A stretch of 64,000 nt of DNA from the NCBI RefSeq assembly GCF_003600895.1, contig NZ_QYRP01000002.1, forward strand, positions 3,224,001 through 3,288,000. The letters are read 5' to 3'. A program made the translations under genes and the position numbers. The notes under the pieces were generated by a model, which saw only the letters and a list, made by a program, of their open reading frames with translations, had not been told where the DNA came from and did no database searches. The DNA is from Nocardioides cavernaquae. GTDB lineage: Bacteria; Actinomycetota; Actinomycetes; Propionibacteriales; Nocardioidaceae. Below, piece after piece: positions 18,295 through 31,800 of the stretch (positions within the stretch are counted from its first letter, which is position 1; each line of letters begins with the position of its first letter).

Positions 18295-18743
18295 CCATGG
18301 ATGAGGAGCGACACCTGACCCGTGCGGTCGAGCTGGCGGGGTTGGCGCGCACACGGGGCAACGCCCCGTTCGGTGCCGTCATCGCGGTCGGCGACGAAGT
18401 GCTGGTCGAGGGCATGAACCGCGCAGGCGAGCTGGCCGACCCGACCGCCCATGCCGAGACCGAAGCCCTGCGGTCCCTCGATCCCGGGCAACGCGCGCGC
18501 CTGGCGGAGGCGACGGTCTACGCGAGTGGCGAGCCCTGCCCCATGTGCACCGGTGCCCTCGTGTGGGCCCGGGTACGCCGCGTGGTCTACGCGGCCGCCA
18601 CCGCTGACTTCGCGCCGCTGCTCCCGCCGGGTCCTGGCTTCGCCATCGGGTGCGCGGAGCTGGTCGCTCTCTCCAGCGAGGGGCCCGAGGTGCTCGGCCC
18701 GGTCCCGGTCGCCGGCGCGCTCGAGGTGTTCGGCGAGCGCTAG
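18291..18743 (+). CDS. Cytidine-deaminase-fold enzyme, probable guanine deaminase
   Basis: The 150-aa zinc hydrolase has both active-site motifs of the deaminase fold: HAETEAL (zinc His and catalytic Glu) and SGEPCPMCTGAL (two zinc cysteines). An early NAPFGAVI matches guanine and tRNA-adenosine deaminases. Downstream of a purine-type importer, conversion of guanine to xanthine is the most sensible role. A nucleoside or pterin deaminase is not excluded. The start is the GTG at 18291 (GTGA overlap) or an ATG two codons later. The stop overlaps the convergent MFS gene by 4 bp. Confidence 0.88.
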   Translation: MTMDEERHLTRAVELAGLARTRGNAPFGAVIAVGDEVLVEGMNRAGELADPTAHAETEALRSLDPGQRARLAEATVYASGEPCPMCTGALVWARVRRVVYAAATADFAPLLPPGPGFAIGCAELVALSSEGPEVLGPVPVAGALEVFGER

Positions 18744-19993
18744 ACGGATGCCCGCCCGCCCCGGTGGGCAGCGAGGCCCGCCGCCATGACGACGATCGCG
18801 AGGACTCCGGCGAGGACGTTGAGCCAGGCGAAGCTGCCCACGCCGACGACGAGTCCGGACAACCCGCCGGCGGCGGCCGCGGTCAGTCCCATCACGAGGT
18901 CCGAGGCCCCCTGTACGTCGGTGCGCGCGGCCAGCGGGGTGCGCTCGGTGAGCAGCGTCGACCCGGCCACCATCGCGAACGACCAGCCCATGCCGAGCAG
19001 GTAGAGCCCCGCGAAGATCTGCCACGAGCTCCCCTGCGGCGAGAGCCCGCTCAGCACGAGGGCCACCAGCAGGATGACTCCACCGATGCCGAGGACCACG
19101 GCCCGGCCGATCGTGTCCGCGAGCCAGCCGACGACCGGGGAGAAGGCGAACATGCCGAGCACGTGCACGCTGATCACGAACCCGATCACGTGCAGGTGCG
19201 CGCCGCCGTGGTCCATGTGCAGCGGTGTCATCACCATGACGCCGATCATGACCGCGTGGGCACCCGCGACCCCGGCGACCGCCAGCCCGACGACCGGGTC
19301 CTCACGGACCACGGCGACGGCCCGGCCCCACGCCGTACCTCGACGGGGCGCGCCGGCCGAGCCGTCCAGCTCACGGGCCAGGAGCAGCGGGTCGGGACGC
19401 AGCAGGACTGTGGCGATCACCGCCGCCACCGCCATCCCGAGTGCTCCGACGAGGAACGGGCCGGTCAGCGCGGGCAGGCCGAGAGCAAGCGCGAACGCTC
19501 CGGACGGACCAGCGAGGTTGGGGCCGAGGACGGCACCGATCGTGCCGGCCCACACCACGACCGAGAGGTCGCGGGCGCGGTGCTCGGGAGCAGAGAGGTC
19601 CGTCGCCGCATAGCGCGCAGCAGCGTTGGCCGCGCTCATTGCGCCGAGCAGCGTGGTGCCGACCAGCAGGACGACCATCGATCCGATCGCCCCGGCAAGC
19701 ACGCAGAGCAGCGCGCCGAGCGTCGCCACCACCATCCCGGTGACCAGCCCGACGCGGCGACCTCGCGCGGACATGAGCTGGGCGAGCACATAGCCGCCGA
19801 CAGCCGTGCCGAGCACCTGCGTGGTCTGCGCGAGCCCCGCCATGCTGTCGGAGCCCGACAACGCCCGGGCCAGCAGGGAGGCCGTCGCCAGGCCGATCGT
19901 GATGCCCAGCGCGCCGACCGCCTGGACCAGCACCAGTGACCGGACCGTACGCCGCTGCACGGCCGCCGCGTCCTGCGCCCCGAGGAGCGTCAT
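18740..19993 (-). CDS. MFS transporter
   Basis: This 417-aa integral membrane protein has about 12 helices and the MFS loop pattern (LMSARGRRVGLVTG between helices 2 and 3; GWLADTIGRAVVLGIG between 8 and 9). An export or uptake substrate cannot be inferred. The ATG at 19993 overlaps the stop of the DUF3046 gene, so it is the last gene of a DinB-DUF3046-MFS operon, and it converges with the deaminase at the right edge of the ureide island. Confidence 0.9.
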   Translation of the reverse strand: MTLLGAQDAAAVQRRTVRSLVLVQAVGALGITIGLATASLLARALSGSDSMAGLAQTTQVLGTAVGGYVLAQLMSARGRRVGLVTGMVVATLGALLCVLAGAIGSMVVLLVGTTLLGAMSAANAAARYAATDLSAPEHRARDLSVVVWAGTIGAVLGPNLAGPSGAFALALGLPALTGPFLVGALGMAVAAVIATVLLRPDPLLLARELDGSAGAPRRGTAWGRAVAVVREDPVVGLAVAGVAGAHAVMIGVMVMTPLHMDHGGAHLHVIGFVISVHVLGMFAFSPVVGWLADTIGRAVVLGIGGVILLVALVLSGLSPQGSSWQIFAGLYLLGMGWSFAMVAGSTLLTERTPLAARTDVQGASDLVMGLTAAAAGGLSGLVVGVGSFAWLNVLAGVLAIVVMAAGLAAHRGGRASV

Positions 19994-20187
19994 CGGTCAG
20001 CAGCGGGCAGACCGAGCGCGTCGTGCACCGCCCACCAGACCCGCTTCGGGGGCTCCCCCTCCCCCAGCGCCTCGCCGGCGGTCCGTCCACCGAGCGAACC
20101 CAGGACATGGTGCGACGCCCAGTGCTCGGCGTACGCGTCGCTGCCGAGTGCATGAGACATCCGGGTCCAGAACTCGGTGTGCCTCAT
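19990..20187 (-). CDS. DUF3046 family small protein
   Basis: The 65-aa protein starts with the family motif MRHTEFWTRM and contains HWASHHVLGSLGGRTAGEAL followed by PKRVWWAVHDAL. DUF3046 genes are typical neighbours of recA in actinobacteria (for example directly upstream of recA in mycobacteria). Here it is 18.7 kb away on the same strand. The ATG at 20187 overlaps the upstream stop (ATGA). An in-frame start at 20202 is less likely because the family begins at MRHTEF. Its function is unknown. Confidence 0.9.
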   Translation of the reverse strand: MRHTEFWTRMSHALGSDAYAEHWASHHVLGSLGGRTAGEALGEGEPPKRVWWAVHDALGLPAADR

Positions 20188-20720
20188 CCGTTGACGTCCC
20201 ACAGGTGGTGCACGTCATCGTGCAGGTGATAGCGACCCAGCGTCTCGACGGTGAACACCGATCCGTTGCTGCGGCGACCGGGCCGCTGCCACTGCTCGCC
20301 CTGCACCGCGGCGTACGTCGCGGCGACGGCACGTGCCGCCTCCAGCAGCTCGGCCGCAACCGTCGCCGGATCCTGCGAGGCGTAGTCGTCCTCCTCGGCG
20401 GCCGCGTTCTGGTCCCAGTTGGCGAACTGCGGGTCGTGGTCGGCCAGCATCGCCTCGAGGCGCTCGGCGAAGACCCGGTGGACGTCACGGACGTGGCAGG
20501 CGTACTCCAGCGGCGACCAGGCATCCCGGTGGGGACGCGCTGCGGCGGTGGGCCTGGCCAGGACGGTGGCCCAGCGCTCGGCATCGATGCGGACCATGTC
20601 GGCGATCTCCTCGTGCTCCACCGAGCCCGCGTCGAAGCCGCACTCGGGGCAGGGCCGGTCGAGGACCCAGGTCCAGTCCTTGGTGTCGGGTGCGATCGGA
20701 GGGTGCGCCATGGCGGCCAT
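20184..20720 (-). CDS. DinB-fold (mycothiol-dependent-enzyme-like) protein
   Basis: The 178-aa protein has a four-helix DinB-type pattern. Candidate metal-binding histidines occur in DAWSPLEYACHVRDVHRVF and in GRYHLHDDVHHLWD near the C-terminus. An N-terminal CPECGFDAG pair may bind zinc or be structural. Members of this superfamily include mycothiol-dependent transferases and isomerases, but no reaction can be assigned. An ATG three codons in (20711) is an alternative start. It is co-directional and overlapping with the DUF3046 gene. Confidence 0.82.
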   Translation of the reverse strand: MAAMAHPPIAPDTKDWTWVLDRPCPECGFDAGSVEHEEIADMVRIDAERWATVLARPTAAARPHRDAWSPLEYACHVRDVHRVFAERLEAMLADHDPQFANWDQNAAAEEDDYASQDPATVAAELLEAARAVAATYAAVQGEQWQRPGRRSNGSVFTVETLGRYHLHDDVHHLWDVNG

Positions 20721-20769
20721 TGAACCAGCCCCGGCCCGAGATGTCGGCGGAGTTCTCTAGGCTCAGGCC

Positions 20770-21329
20770 ATGCGCACCGTTCTCGTTGCTCCAGTCGTCC
20801 TCCTGCTGGCATCGGCGGCCGCATGCGGTGGCAGCGACGCGAAGCCTTCCCCGGTGCACACCGCGGCCAACGGCACGGTCTTCAACAACGCCGACGCGGC
20901 CTTCGCGACCGACCTGCTCAAGCAGCGGGCGGAGGAGCTCTCGCTGGTCGACCTGACGGTCGGGCGGGAGGTCTCCCCCGGCTTCAGCGCCTTCGCCGAC
21001 CAGGCCCGCGAGGTGCGCAGCACCGACGTGCAGACGGTCACGCTGTGGCTGACCGACTGGGACCGCACCGTCCCCGAGACCGTGCGCGACCACGCCAACG
21101 CGCACGAGGGCACCGGCGGCCACCACGACCTCGAGAAGCTCACCGGATCCGCCTTCGAGGAGGCCTGGGTGAAGGCGTTCCTCGAGGAGTTGGAGGACAC
21201 CGACGCGATCGCCGAGCGCGAGCAGACGGCGGGGAAGTTCTCCGAGGCCATCGACCTCGCCGAGTCCACCGAGGCGAGCGTGGATGACGAGTCCGACCAG
21301 CTCGAGGACGGGTTCGGGAGCGCCACTCC

Positions 21330-21333
<4 letters not shown>
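20770..21333 (+). CDS. DUF305-like lipoprotein
   Basis: The 187-aa precursor has a short lipoprotein signal with Cys19 (ASAAACGG). The mature part follows the DUF305 pattern: NNADAAFATDLL, then helices, then HANAHEGTGGHHDLEKLTGSAFEEAWVKAFLEEL. The usual DUF305 His-His pair after FATDM is replaced by Lys-Gln, so a metal site of the standard type may be absent. It is probably an envelope protein of unknown role. The stop overlaps the lhr start (GTGA), suggesting coupled translation. Confidence 0.82.
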
Positions 21334-25821
<4,488 letters not shown>

Positions 25822-25829
<8 letters not shown>

Positions 25830-26592
25830 AGGCGATGCTGTCTGGCGCACTGCGCGCACACTGGACAAGGCCCTGTCCGGCCTCGAGCTCACGACCACCG
25901 ACTTCCGGGTGCCCGCGCACGCGACGGCCGACCTCGTGGGCCACACCGTCGACGAAACCGTCTCGCGGGGCAAGCACCTGCTGACCCGCATCGGGGACGT
26001 CACGCTGCACACGCACCTGATGATGGACGGGGCCTGGATCGTCGGCCGCCCTGGAGAGCGCTGGCGGCGACCCGCCCACCTGGCCCGCATCGTGCTCCGT
26101 GCCGAGGGCGTGGAGGCCGTCGGCTTCTCGCTCGGGGTCGTCGACCTGGTGCCCCGATCGCGGGAGCACGAGATCGTCGGGCACCTCGGTCCCGATCTTC
26201 TCGGCCCCGATTGGGACCCCGCCGAGGCGGTCCGACGGCTGGCCGGCCAGCCCGACCGGCCGCTCGGCGACGCCCTGCTCGACCAGCGCAACCTGGCGGG
26301 CATCGGCAACGTCTACGCCGCCGAGCTGTGCTTCCTGATCGGCCGGCTGCCTTCGACACCGGTCAGCAAGGTCGACCGACTGGAGCGCCTCGTCACGCGG
26401 GCACAGCAGCTCCTCACGGAGAACCGTGAGCACCCCGGCATGGTCACCACCGGCGACCTGCGCCGCGGGCGCTCCCACTACGTCTACGGGCAGCGCGAGT
26501 GCGGCCGCTGTGGCGGACGCGTGCAGCACGAGCAGGCCGGTGAGCCCGGCCGCGAGCGCGTGCGGTTCTGGTGCCCGTCCTGCCAGCACTGA
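25822..26592 (+). CDS. nei: Endonuclease VIII-like DNA glycosylase (Nei/Fpg family)
   Basis: The 256-aa product begins PEGD after the initiator: the N-terminal Pro is the catalytic nucleophile and Glu3 the proton donor of Fpg/Nei enzymes. A helix-two-turn-helix region (LLDQRNLAGIGNVYAAEL) and a C-terminal zinc finger (CGRCGGRV ... WCPSCQ) complete the family pattern. It excises oxidised bases and cuts abasic sites. The start is the GTG at 25822 inside the end of lhr, and the PEGD rule fixes this choice. The frame extends further upstream but without meaning. Confidence 0.95.
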
Positions 26593-26619
26593 CGTAGCCG
26601 CTGGGCCGGCAGGACGGGC
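26573..26619. terminator. Hairpin terminator between convergent nei and endonuclease I genes
   Basis: A 12-bp perfect inverted repeat (GCCCGTCCTGCC and GGCAGGACGGGC) has its left arm inside the last codons of nei and its right arm in the 35-bp intergenic gap. It lies between convergent genes and can act in both directions. No U-tract is visible, which is common in high-GC actinobacteria. Confidence 0.6.
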
Positions 26620-26627
26620 TCCTGGGG

Positions 26628-27761
26628 TCACGGCCAGATCGAGGCGGCCCACTCCGGGTGGTCGATGAACGGGTTGCGGTTGCCCTGCCAGGTCGAGTGG
26701 ATCCGGTCGTTGCGCCGCATCTCGAACGTGCTGACCGGGTCCTCGGCGTTCCAGGCGAGGAGCGTCTCCAGGTCGCCGATCAGGGTCGACGAAGTGCCGA
26801 CCGTCGAGCTCATCTCCAGGTTGTTCCAGCCGTCGCCGCCCTCGTAGCGCACTGCCATGTAGAGGAGCATGCGTGCGACATCGCCCTTGACGGAGTCGCG
26901 CGGCTCGAAGGAGTCACTGTCCGTCCAGCAGTCGGTGCAGCCGGACACAGCGGAGCCGCCGTTGTCGAAGTCCTTGTTGCCGCGGATCGAGTTGACCGTG
27001 ACGTCCTCGGGTCGGAGGTGGTGCAGGTCCGTGCCGGGACCGGCGCTGGTGTCGAAGCCGCCGCGCGACTGGGCCCACACGTGCTCACGGTTCCACTGGC
27101 CCGTGCCGCCGCCGTTGTTGGACTTGGAGATCGATCGGCCGGTGTAGAGCTCGATGACGTTGGCGGTGTTGCCGGGATCCTGATCGGTGTCCTGCAGAGC
27201 CGTCCAGACCTGGCTGTACGACAGGGTCGTGTTGCCGTCGATGATGCCGTGAAGCGTCGACTTCAGCTGGGCGCCGGACTGGCCGATGGCCGGCGCGTAG
27301 TACGTCGAGTCCCACGGCGAGGAACCACCCGGCGGCGGCTCGCCACCCCCGCTCGACAACGCGAAGGCACTCGTCCCGGTCATGCCCGGGTGCGAGAAGT
27401 ACGCCGCGAGCGCACCGGTCACATCGATCTGCTTGCCCTTGAGCGAGGGGTTGGTCTTCAGGCCCCACTGCGCACGGAACGCGCTCGGGATCTGCACGTA
27501 GAGCATCTGACTGGTGTTCGTCTGCGTCGCAGAGTCGGCGATCGCCAGCGCGTAGTCGTTCGGGTAGTTCGACGTGACGACGGTGTTGGTCGCCGTGGGC
27601 TGCCCGACGACGTAGCCACGCACGATCTGCGAGGTGCCGTTCTGGGTGGAGATCGCCTGGGCGACCGTGAGTGGGGTGGCGGCGTGAGCCGGCACCTGCG
27701 CGAGGGACAACACAAAGGCGAGTACGACGAGGATCGCCGCCCGCTCGAAGCGAAGGGTCAT
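26628..27761 (-). CDS. Secreted endonuclease I family nuclease
   Basis: The 377-aa precursor has a Sec signal peptide (cleavage near AHAATP), an N-terminal OB-like domain (QIVRGYVVGQPTATN ... LKGKQIDVTG) and a C-terminal endonuclease I domain. The nuclease motifs are WNREHVWAQSRGG (about 222-234) and DLHHLRPED (about 243). Endonuclease I enzymes are secreted, non-specific, metal-dependent nucleases. The start is the ATG at 27761 with GAGGGTGG upstream. A GTG five codons earlier is possible. It likely takes part in extracellular DNA degradation for nutrient supply. Confidence 0.9.
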   Translation of the reverse strand: MTLRFERAAILVVLAFVLSLAQVPAHAATPLTVAQAISTQNGTSQIVRGYVVGQPTATNTVVTSNYPNDYALAIADSATQTNTSQMLYVQIPSAFRAQWGLKTNPSLKGKQIDVTGALAAYFSHPGMTGTSAFALSSGGGEPPPGGSSPWDSTYYAPAIGQSGAQLKSTLHGIIDGNTTLSYSQVWTALQDTDQDPGNTANVIELYTGRSISKSNNGGGTGQWNREHVWAQSRGGFDTSAGPGTDLHHLRPEDVTVNSIRGNKDFDNGGSAVSGCTDCWTDSDSFEPRDSVKGDVARMLLYMAVRYEGGDGWNNLEMSSTVGTSSTLIGDLETLLAWNAEDPVSTFEMRRNDRIHSTWQGNRNPFIDHPEWAASIWP

Positions 27762-27865
27762 GACCGCCACCCTCACCGGGTCAGCGGAACGATGGGTGAA
27801 CGGCCGCCGACCGATGCTTCATCGTGACCCGATCGTGACGCCGACCGGGCGAAATGTCCGGAACG

Positions 27866-28162
27866 TCAGGCCGCGGAAGCGACGGTCGCGGGCCGGGCGA
27901 CCGGAAGCGCAACGGGAGCCAGCGCGGCTTCCTCGAGCACGATCAGGTCACTGACCTCACGGATCACGTCGGAGAGCGCGACATCCATCGCGCCGCAGAG
28001 CGAGGCAAGGAGCTCGGAGGAGGCTTCCTTGTGTCCGCGCTCGATCTCGGAGATGTAGCCCAGGCTCACGCGAGCCTCGGCGGAGACCTCGCGCAGGGTC
28101 ATGCCACGCTGCATCCGCTGACTGCGGAGCACGTCGCCGAGCACCCGTCGGAAAAGCACCAT
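27866..28162 (-). CDS. clgR: ClgR-like helix-turn-helix transcriptional regulator
   Basis: This 98-aa XRE-type regulator has its HTH at about residues 20-60 ([28 protein letters not shown]), the typical ClgR helix sequence. ClgR activates Clp protease and envelope-stress genes in actinobacteria. The C-terminal Ala/Val-rich tail resembles the short tails that target ClgR to ClpP. The position after pgsA and cinA matches the mycobacterial pgsA3-clgR order, but a nuclease gene is inserted between pgsA and cinA here. A candidate ClgR box lies at 28235-28245, suggesting autoregulation. Confidence 0.9.
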   Translation of the reverse strand: MVLFRRVLGDVLRSQRMQRGMTLREVSAEARVSLGYISEIERGHKEASSELLASLCGAMDVALSDVIREVSDLIVLEEAALAPVALPVARPATVASAA

Positions 28163-28234
28163 TGCGAGCCTCCTTCTTCTCCGGTGTGGGCAACGCTACC
28201 TGAGTGGTCCATCTTCCCGGACCCGAAGTGGTTT

Positions 28235-28245
28235 CGCTCTCAGCG
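28235..28245 (-). promoter_or_regulatory. Candidate ClgR box upstream of clgR
   Basis: Read on the minus strand, the site is CGCTGAGAGCG, which fits the core CGCYNANRGCG that I recall for corynebacterial ClgR operators. The flanking positions fit only partly. It lies 73 bp before the clgR ATG, between cinA and clgR, as expected for autoregulation. Confidence 0.4.
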
Positions 28246-28288
28246 ATCGGTCACGGCGCGTCGCGGATTCGCGGGCGCCGCAGGTCCG

Positions 28289-28789
28289 TCAGCCCAGTGC
28301 GCGCAGGAGCTCGGCCAGCGCGGCTTCGACCGTCGCCTCGCGGATCCTGGAGCGGTCGCCGTCGAGATGGAGCTCCACTGACCAGGAGCCGGCGGCGGTG
28401 GCAAGCCCGATGTAGACGGTGCCGACGGCCTTGCCGTCCTGCGTGTCCGGGCCCGCCACTCCGGTCGTGCTCACGCCGTAGACGGTGCCGAGGAGCCGAC
28501 GTACGCCGCGGGCCATCGACTCCGCGCAGGCCGCCGAGACGACGCCCTCCTCGACCACGAGCTCGGCCGGGACAGCGAGCAGCTCCTCCTTGGCGCGGGT
28601 GGCATAGGTGACCACCCCACCCACGTAGACCGACGACGCACCCGCGGCGGCGGTGATCGCGCCCGAGAGCAGGCCACCGGTCAACGACTCGGCGGTCGCC
28701 ACCGTCTCGCCGCGCCCGAGGAGGCCCGCCACGAGCTGGGCTGCGACGGTCGGCGACTCGACGATCTCGGTCTCCTCTGCCTCAGCCAT
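28289..28789 (-). CDS. pncC: CinA C-terminal-domain protein, nicotinamide-nucleotide amidase
   Basis: This 166-aa stand-alone CinA C-terminal domain deamidates nicotinamide mononucleotide to nicotinate mononucleotide in pyridine-nucleotide recycling. Motifs seen are TVATAESLTGGLLSGAIT, YVGGVVTYATRAKEELL and VYGVSTTGVAGPDTQDGKAVGTVYIG. The N-terminal molybdopterin-binding half of full CinA is absent, as in PncC. The usual position is between pgsA and clgR. Here a large secreted nuclease gene separates it from pgsA by 5 kb. Confidence 0.92.
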   Translation of the reverse strand: MAEAEETEIVESPTVAAQLVAGLLGRGETVATAESLTGGLLSGAITAAAGASSVYVGGVVTYATRAKEELLAVPAELVVEEGVVSAACAESMARGVRRLLGTVYGVSTTGVAGPDTQDGKAVGTVYIGLATAAGSWSVELHLDGDRSRIREATVEAALAELLRALG

Positions 28790-28808
28790 GGAGCCGACTG
28801 TAGCGAGT

Positions 28809-31800
28809 TCAGCGGCCGCTCTTCGTCACCTCGACCGTCGTCGTGGTCGAGCTCGGCGCCACACGGTCGTCGCCGAGGTAGCGCACCTCGAGCGTCACGG
28901 TGCCCGGCCGGGCGAAGGGCCCGACCGTGAGCGTGGCGACACCGTCGACCAGCGAGGCAGCGTCGAGCAGCCGGCCGTCGGCGTGGATCTCGACGCGACC
29001 GGTCGGTGCACCGATCGACGAGACGTCGACCGTCACCTGGGCGCGGTCCTTCCGGACCTTGAGGATGCCGGGGTCGACGGTCGCGGTGACCGTCGAGGGC
29101 GCCTTCTCCACGACGACCGGGACGGTCGCGACCGTGCCGGTGGTGAGGCCCGTGACCGTCAGCGCTGCCGCACCGGGCGCCAGGTCGGACGGGAGCGTCA
29201 CCCGCACAGCTGCGGTGCCGTACTCGTCGCGCGGGTCGGTGCCGACGGTGTTGTCGACCGGGAACGTGCCCAGCTCGGTGTCGCCCAGAGCGACCCTCAC
29301 GGCCGCGTCCTTCGCATCTGGCGGGGTGCTCATGGCCAGCGAGGACAGGCCGAACGCGACCTCGCTCCCGGGGACGTACGCCGCCGGGGCACCCGCAGGG
29401 AACGTGACCCCCACCGAGCGCTGGGTGGCATCGACAGGAAGCGGGGCGTCACCGGCGAATGCTGCGAGGTAGTCGACCATCGCGGTGAGGTCGATCTTGC
29501 CCGTGTCGGCCCGGCCGGCGCCGCCCGCGAAGGCACCGAAGTTGTCGCCACCGGACGCGAGGAACGAGTTCACCGTCACGGAGTACGACGCAGCCGGGTC
29601 CAGCTTGTCCTCGCCCAGCCAGATCCCGGTGACCCGGTCACCGGCGGGCCGCGCCGCGTCGTACGTGTAGCGGAAGCCGGCCGAGGTGCCCAGGCGCAGG
29701 AACGGACGCGAGGAACCGGCGGGCTGCCACTGCTGCTCGAGCGCAGCCTTCACCTGGGCACCGGTCAGGTCCATGTTGACCAGCGTGTTGGCGAACGGCT
29801 GCACGGTCGCGGCCTGCTTGTAGGTCAGGACCGCCGGGTAGCCCGATGCGCCGCCCGTGGTGTCGGGAGTGCCGACCATGTCAGCGCGGAGGCCACCCGG
29901 GTTCATGAACGCGATCTGCGCCTCGCCGGACTCGGCGCCGGAGGTCGCCCAGCGCTGGGCCTCGGCGACCAGGTTGCCCAGAGTGGACTCACCACCGCGG
30001 TTCTCCACGCCGGTCGAGAGCTTGGCGCGGTTGAACGGGCCGGCGATCTCGCCCAGCTCCGCGGCACCCAGCACGTCGGCCTCGGCCACCGCCTGGTCGA
30101 CGATTGCCTGCGTGGCCGCGTCGGCGGCGTACTTGCCGGAGAGCGCGAGGACGCCCTGCGTCTTGGCGACCACATCACCGGTGGCCGTGTCGACGGTGAA
30201 GGTGAGCTGGTTGAGGTTGGTGCCGTACTGGCCGGCGGAGACGACCGGGCGATCGGTGACGGTGCGGCCCGCCCAGCCGGCGACCGGGAACGAGCAGTCG
30301 TAGGCGAGGTGGGTGTGGCCCGACACGATCGCGTCGACGTTGTCGTTGACGCCGGTGATGATCGACCCGAAGTCGGAGGCCGGGTCGTCGTCCATCGTGG
30401 CGCAGTTGGTCGTAGGCGCGCCCTCGTGCACCAGCAGGACGATCACGTCGATGCCGGCGGCCTCGAGCAGGTCGGCCTCGCGGTTGGTCGCGGTGACGAC
30501 ATCCTCGACCTCGACGCCCTCGATGCCGCCCGGAGAGACCAGCTCGTCGAGGTGCTCGGTCACAGCGCCGATGAAGCCGACCTGGACGCCGTCGAACTCG
30601 CGGACGTAGGTCGGGTCGAGCACGTCGTCAGGCGCCGCGTCGTGCTTGTGGACGTTGGCCCCGATGTACTCCCACTCGGCACCGCCGTAGGGGTTGGTCT
30701 CCGCGTCGTACGGAGCCATGACCCGGTTGAGCAGGTCGTCGTAGCCGGCGTCGAACTCGTGGTTGCCGACGGCCGAGACATCGAGACCGGCGGAGTTGAG
30801 GGCATCGATCGTCGGCTTGTCATGTGCGATGAACGACTCGAACGTCGAGGCGCCGATCAGGTCACCCGCGGCCGCGAAGACCGTGTTGGGGTTGGCCGCT
30901 CGGAGCTGCTTGACCGCACCTGCGAGGACCGCGGCGCCAGCCTCGGCACCGTTGGCCTTGATCCTGCCGTGGAAGTCGTTGGTGGCCAGGACCTGGATGT
31001 CGGCCTGCGCCGGGAGAGTCGGCGGCGTGATGCCGATGACCTCGGGGTTGTGGTCCGAGGCGCTGAACGGTGCGGAGTTGTAGAGGTCCGTCCCGACGTA
31101 GTTGTAGCGGGAGTACTGGTTGAAGACCGTCTCGTTGCCGTTGATCTCCCAGATGTCGCTGCCGGTGACCAGCTCCTGCGCAGCCGCGTTGACGAGCACG
31201 TGGTCGAGGGAGCCGGACATGCCGTCGAAGCTGTAGGAGAACTTGCCCGGCGTCTCGAGGCCGGTGTACCCGGCGGCATCGAGCGCCTGGATCGGGTCCT
31301 CCTCGCTGTAGGCGTTGAAGTCACCGGTCAGGAAGACGGCAGAGGTGTCGTGGGCGGAGGCGAACTCGTCCGCGAACGTCGCGAGCGCGTTGGCCTGGGC
31401 GATGCGGTCCGGGTTTGCGTTGCCCTGGCCGGTGCCGTCGTTGGTGCCGGAGCCCTTGGACTTGAAGTGGTTGACGATGACCGCGAAGGTGCTAGCCGCA
31501 CCACCGCCGACCGGCTTGAACGTCTGCGCGAACGGCTCACGTGCATTCGCGAACGCCGTCGAGCCGAAGAGCATGTCGGCCGCGCCGACCGTCTCCACGG
31601 CGGCAGGCTTGAAGATGAAGCCCGTGCGGATGACGTCCTGCTCGAGGACGTTGGCGCTCTCCGATGCCTCTGCGGGCGATCGCACGTAGTCCCAGGTGCC
31701 GGCACCGGTGGCGGCGTTCAGGGCGTCCACCAGGGCGGCGAGCGCCTCGTCACGGTCGTGACCGTCGACGACGAGGCTGTTCTCGACCTCCTCGATGGAC

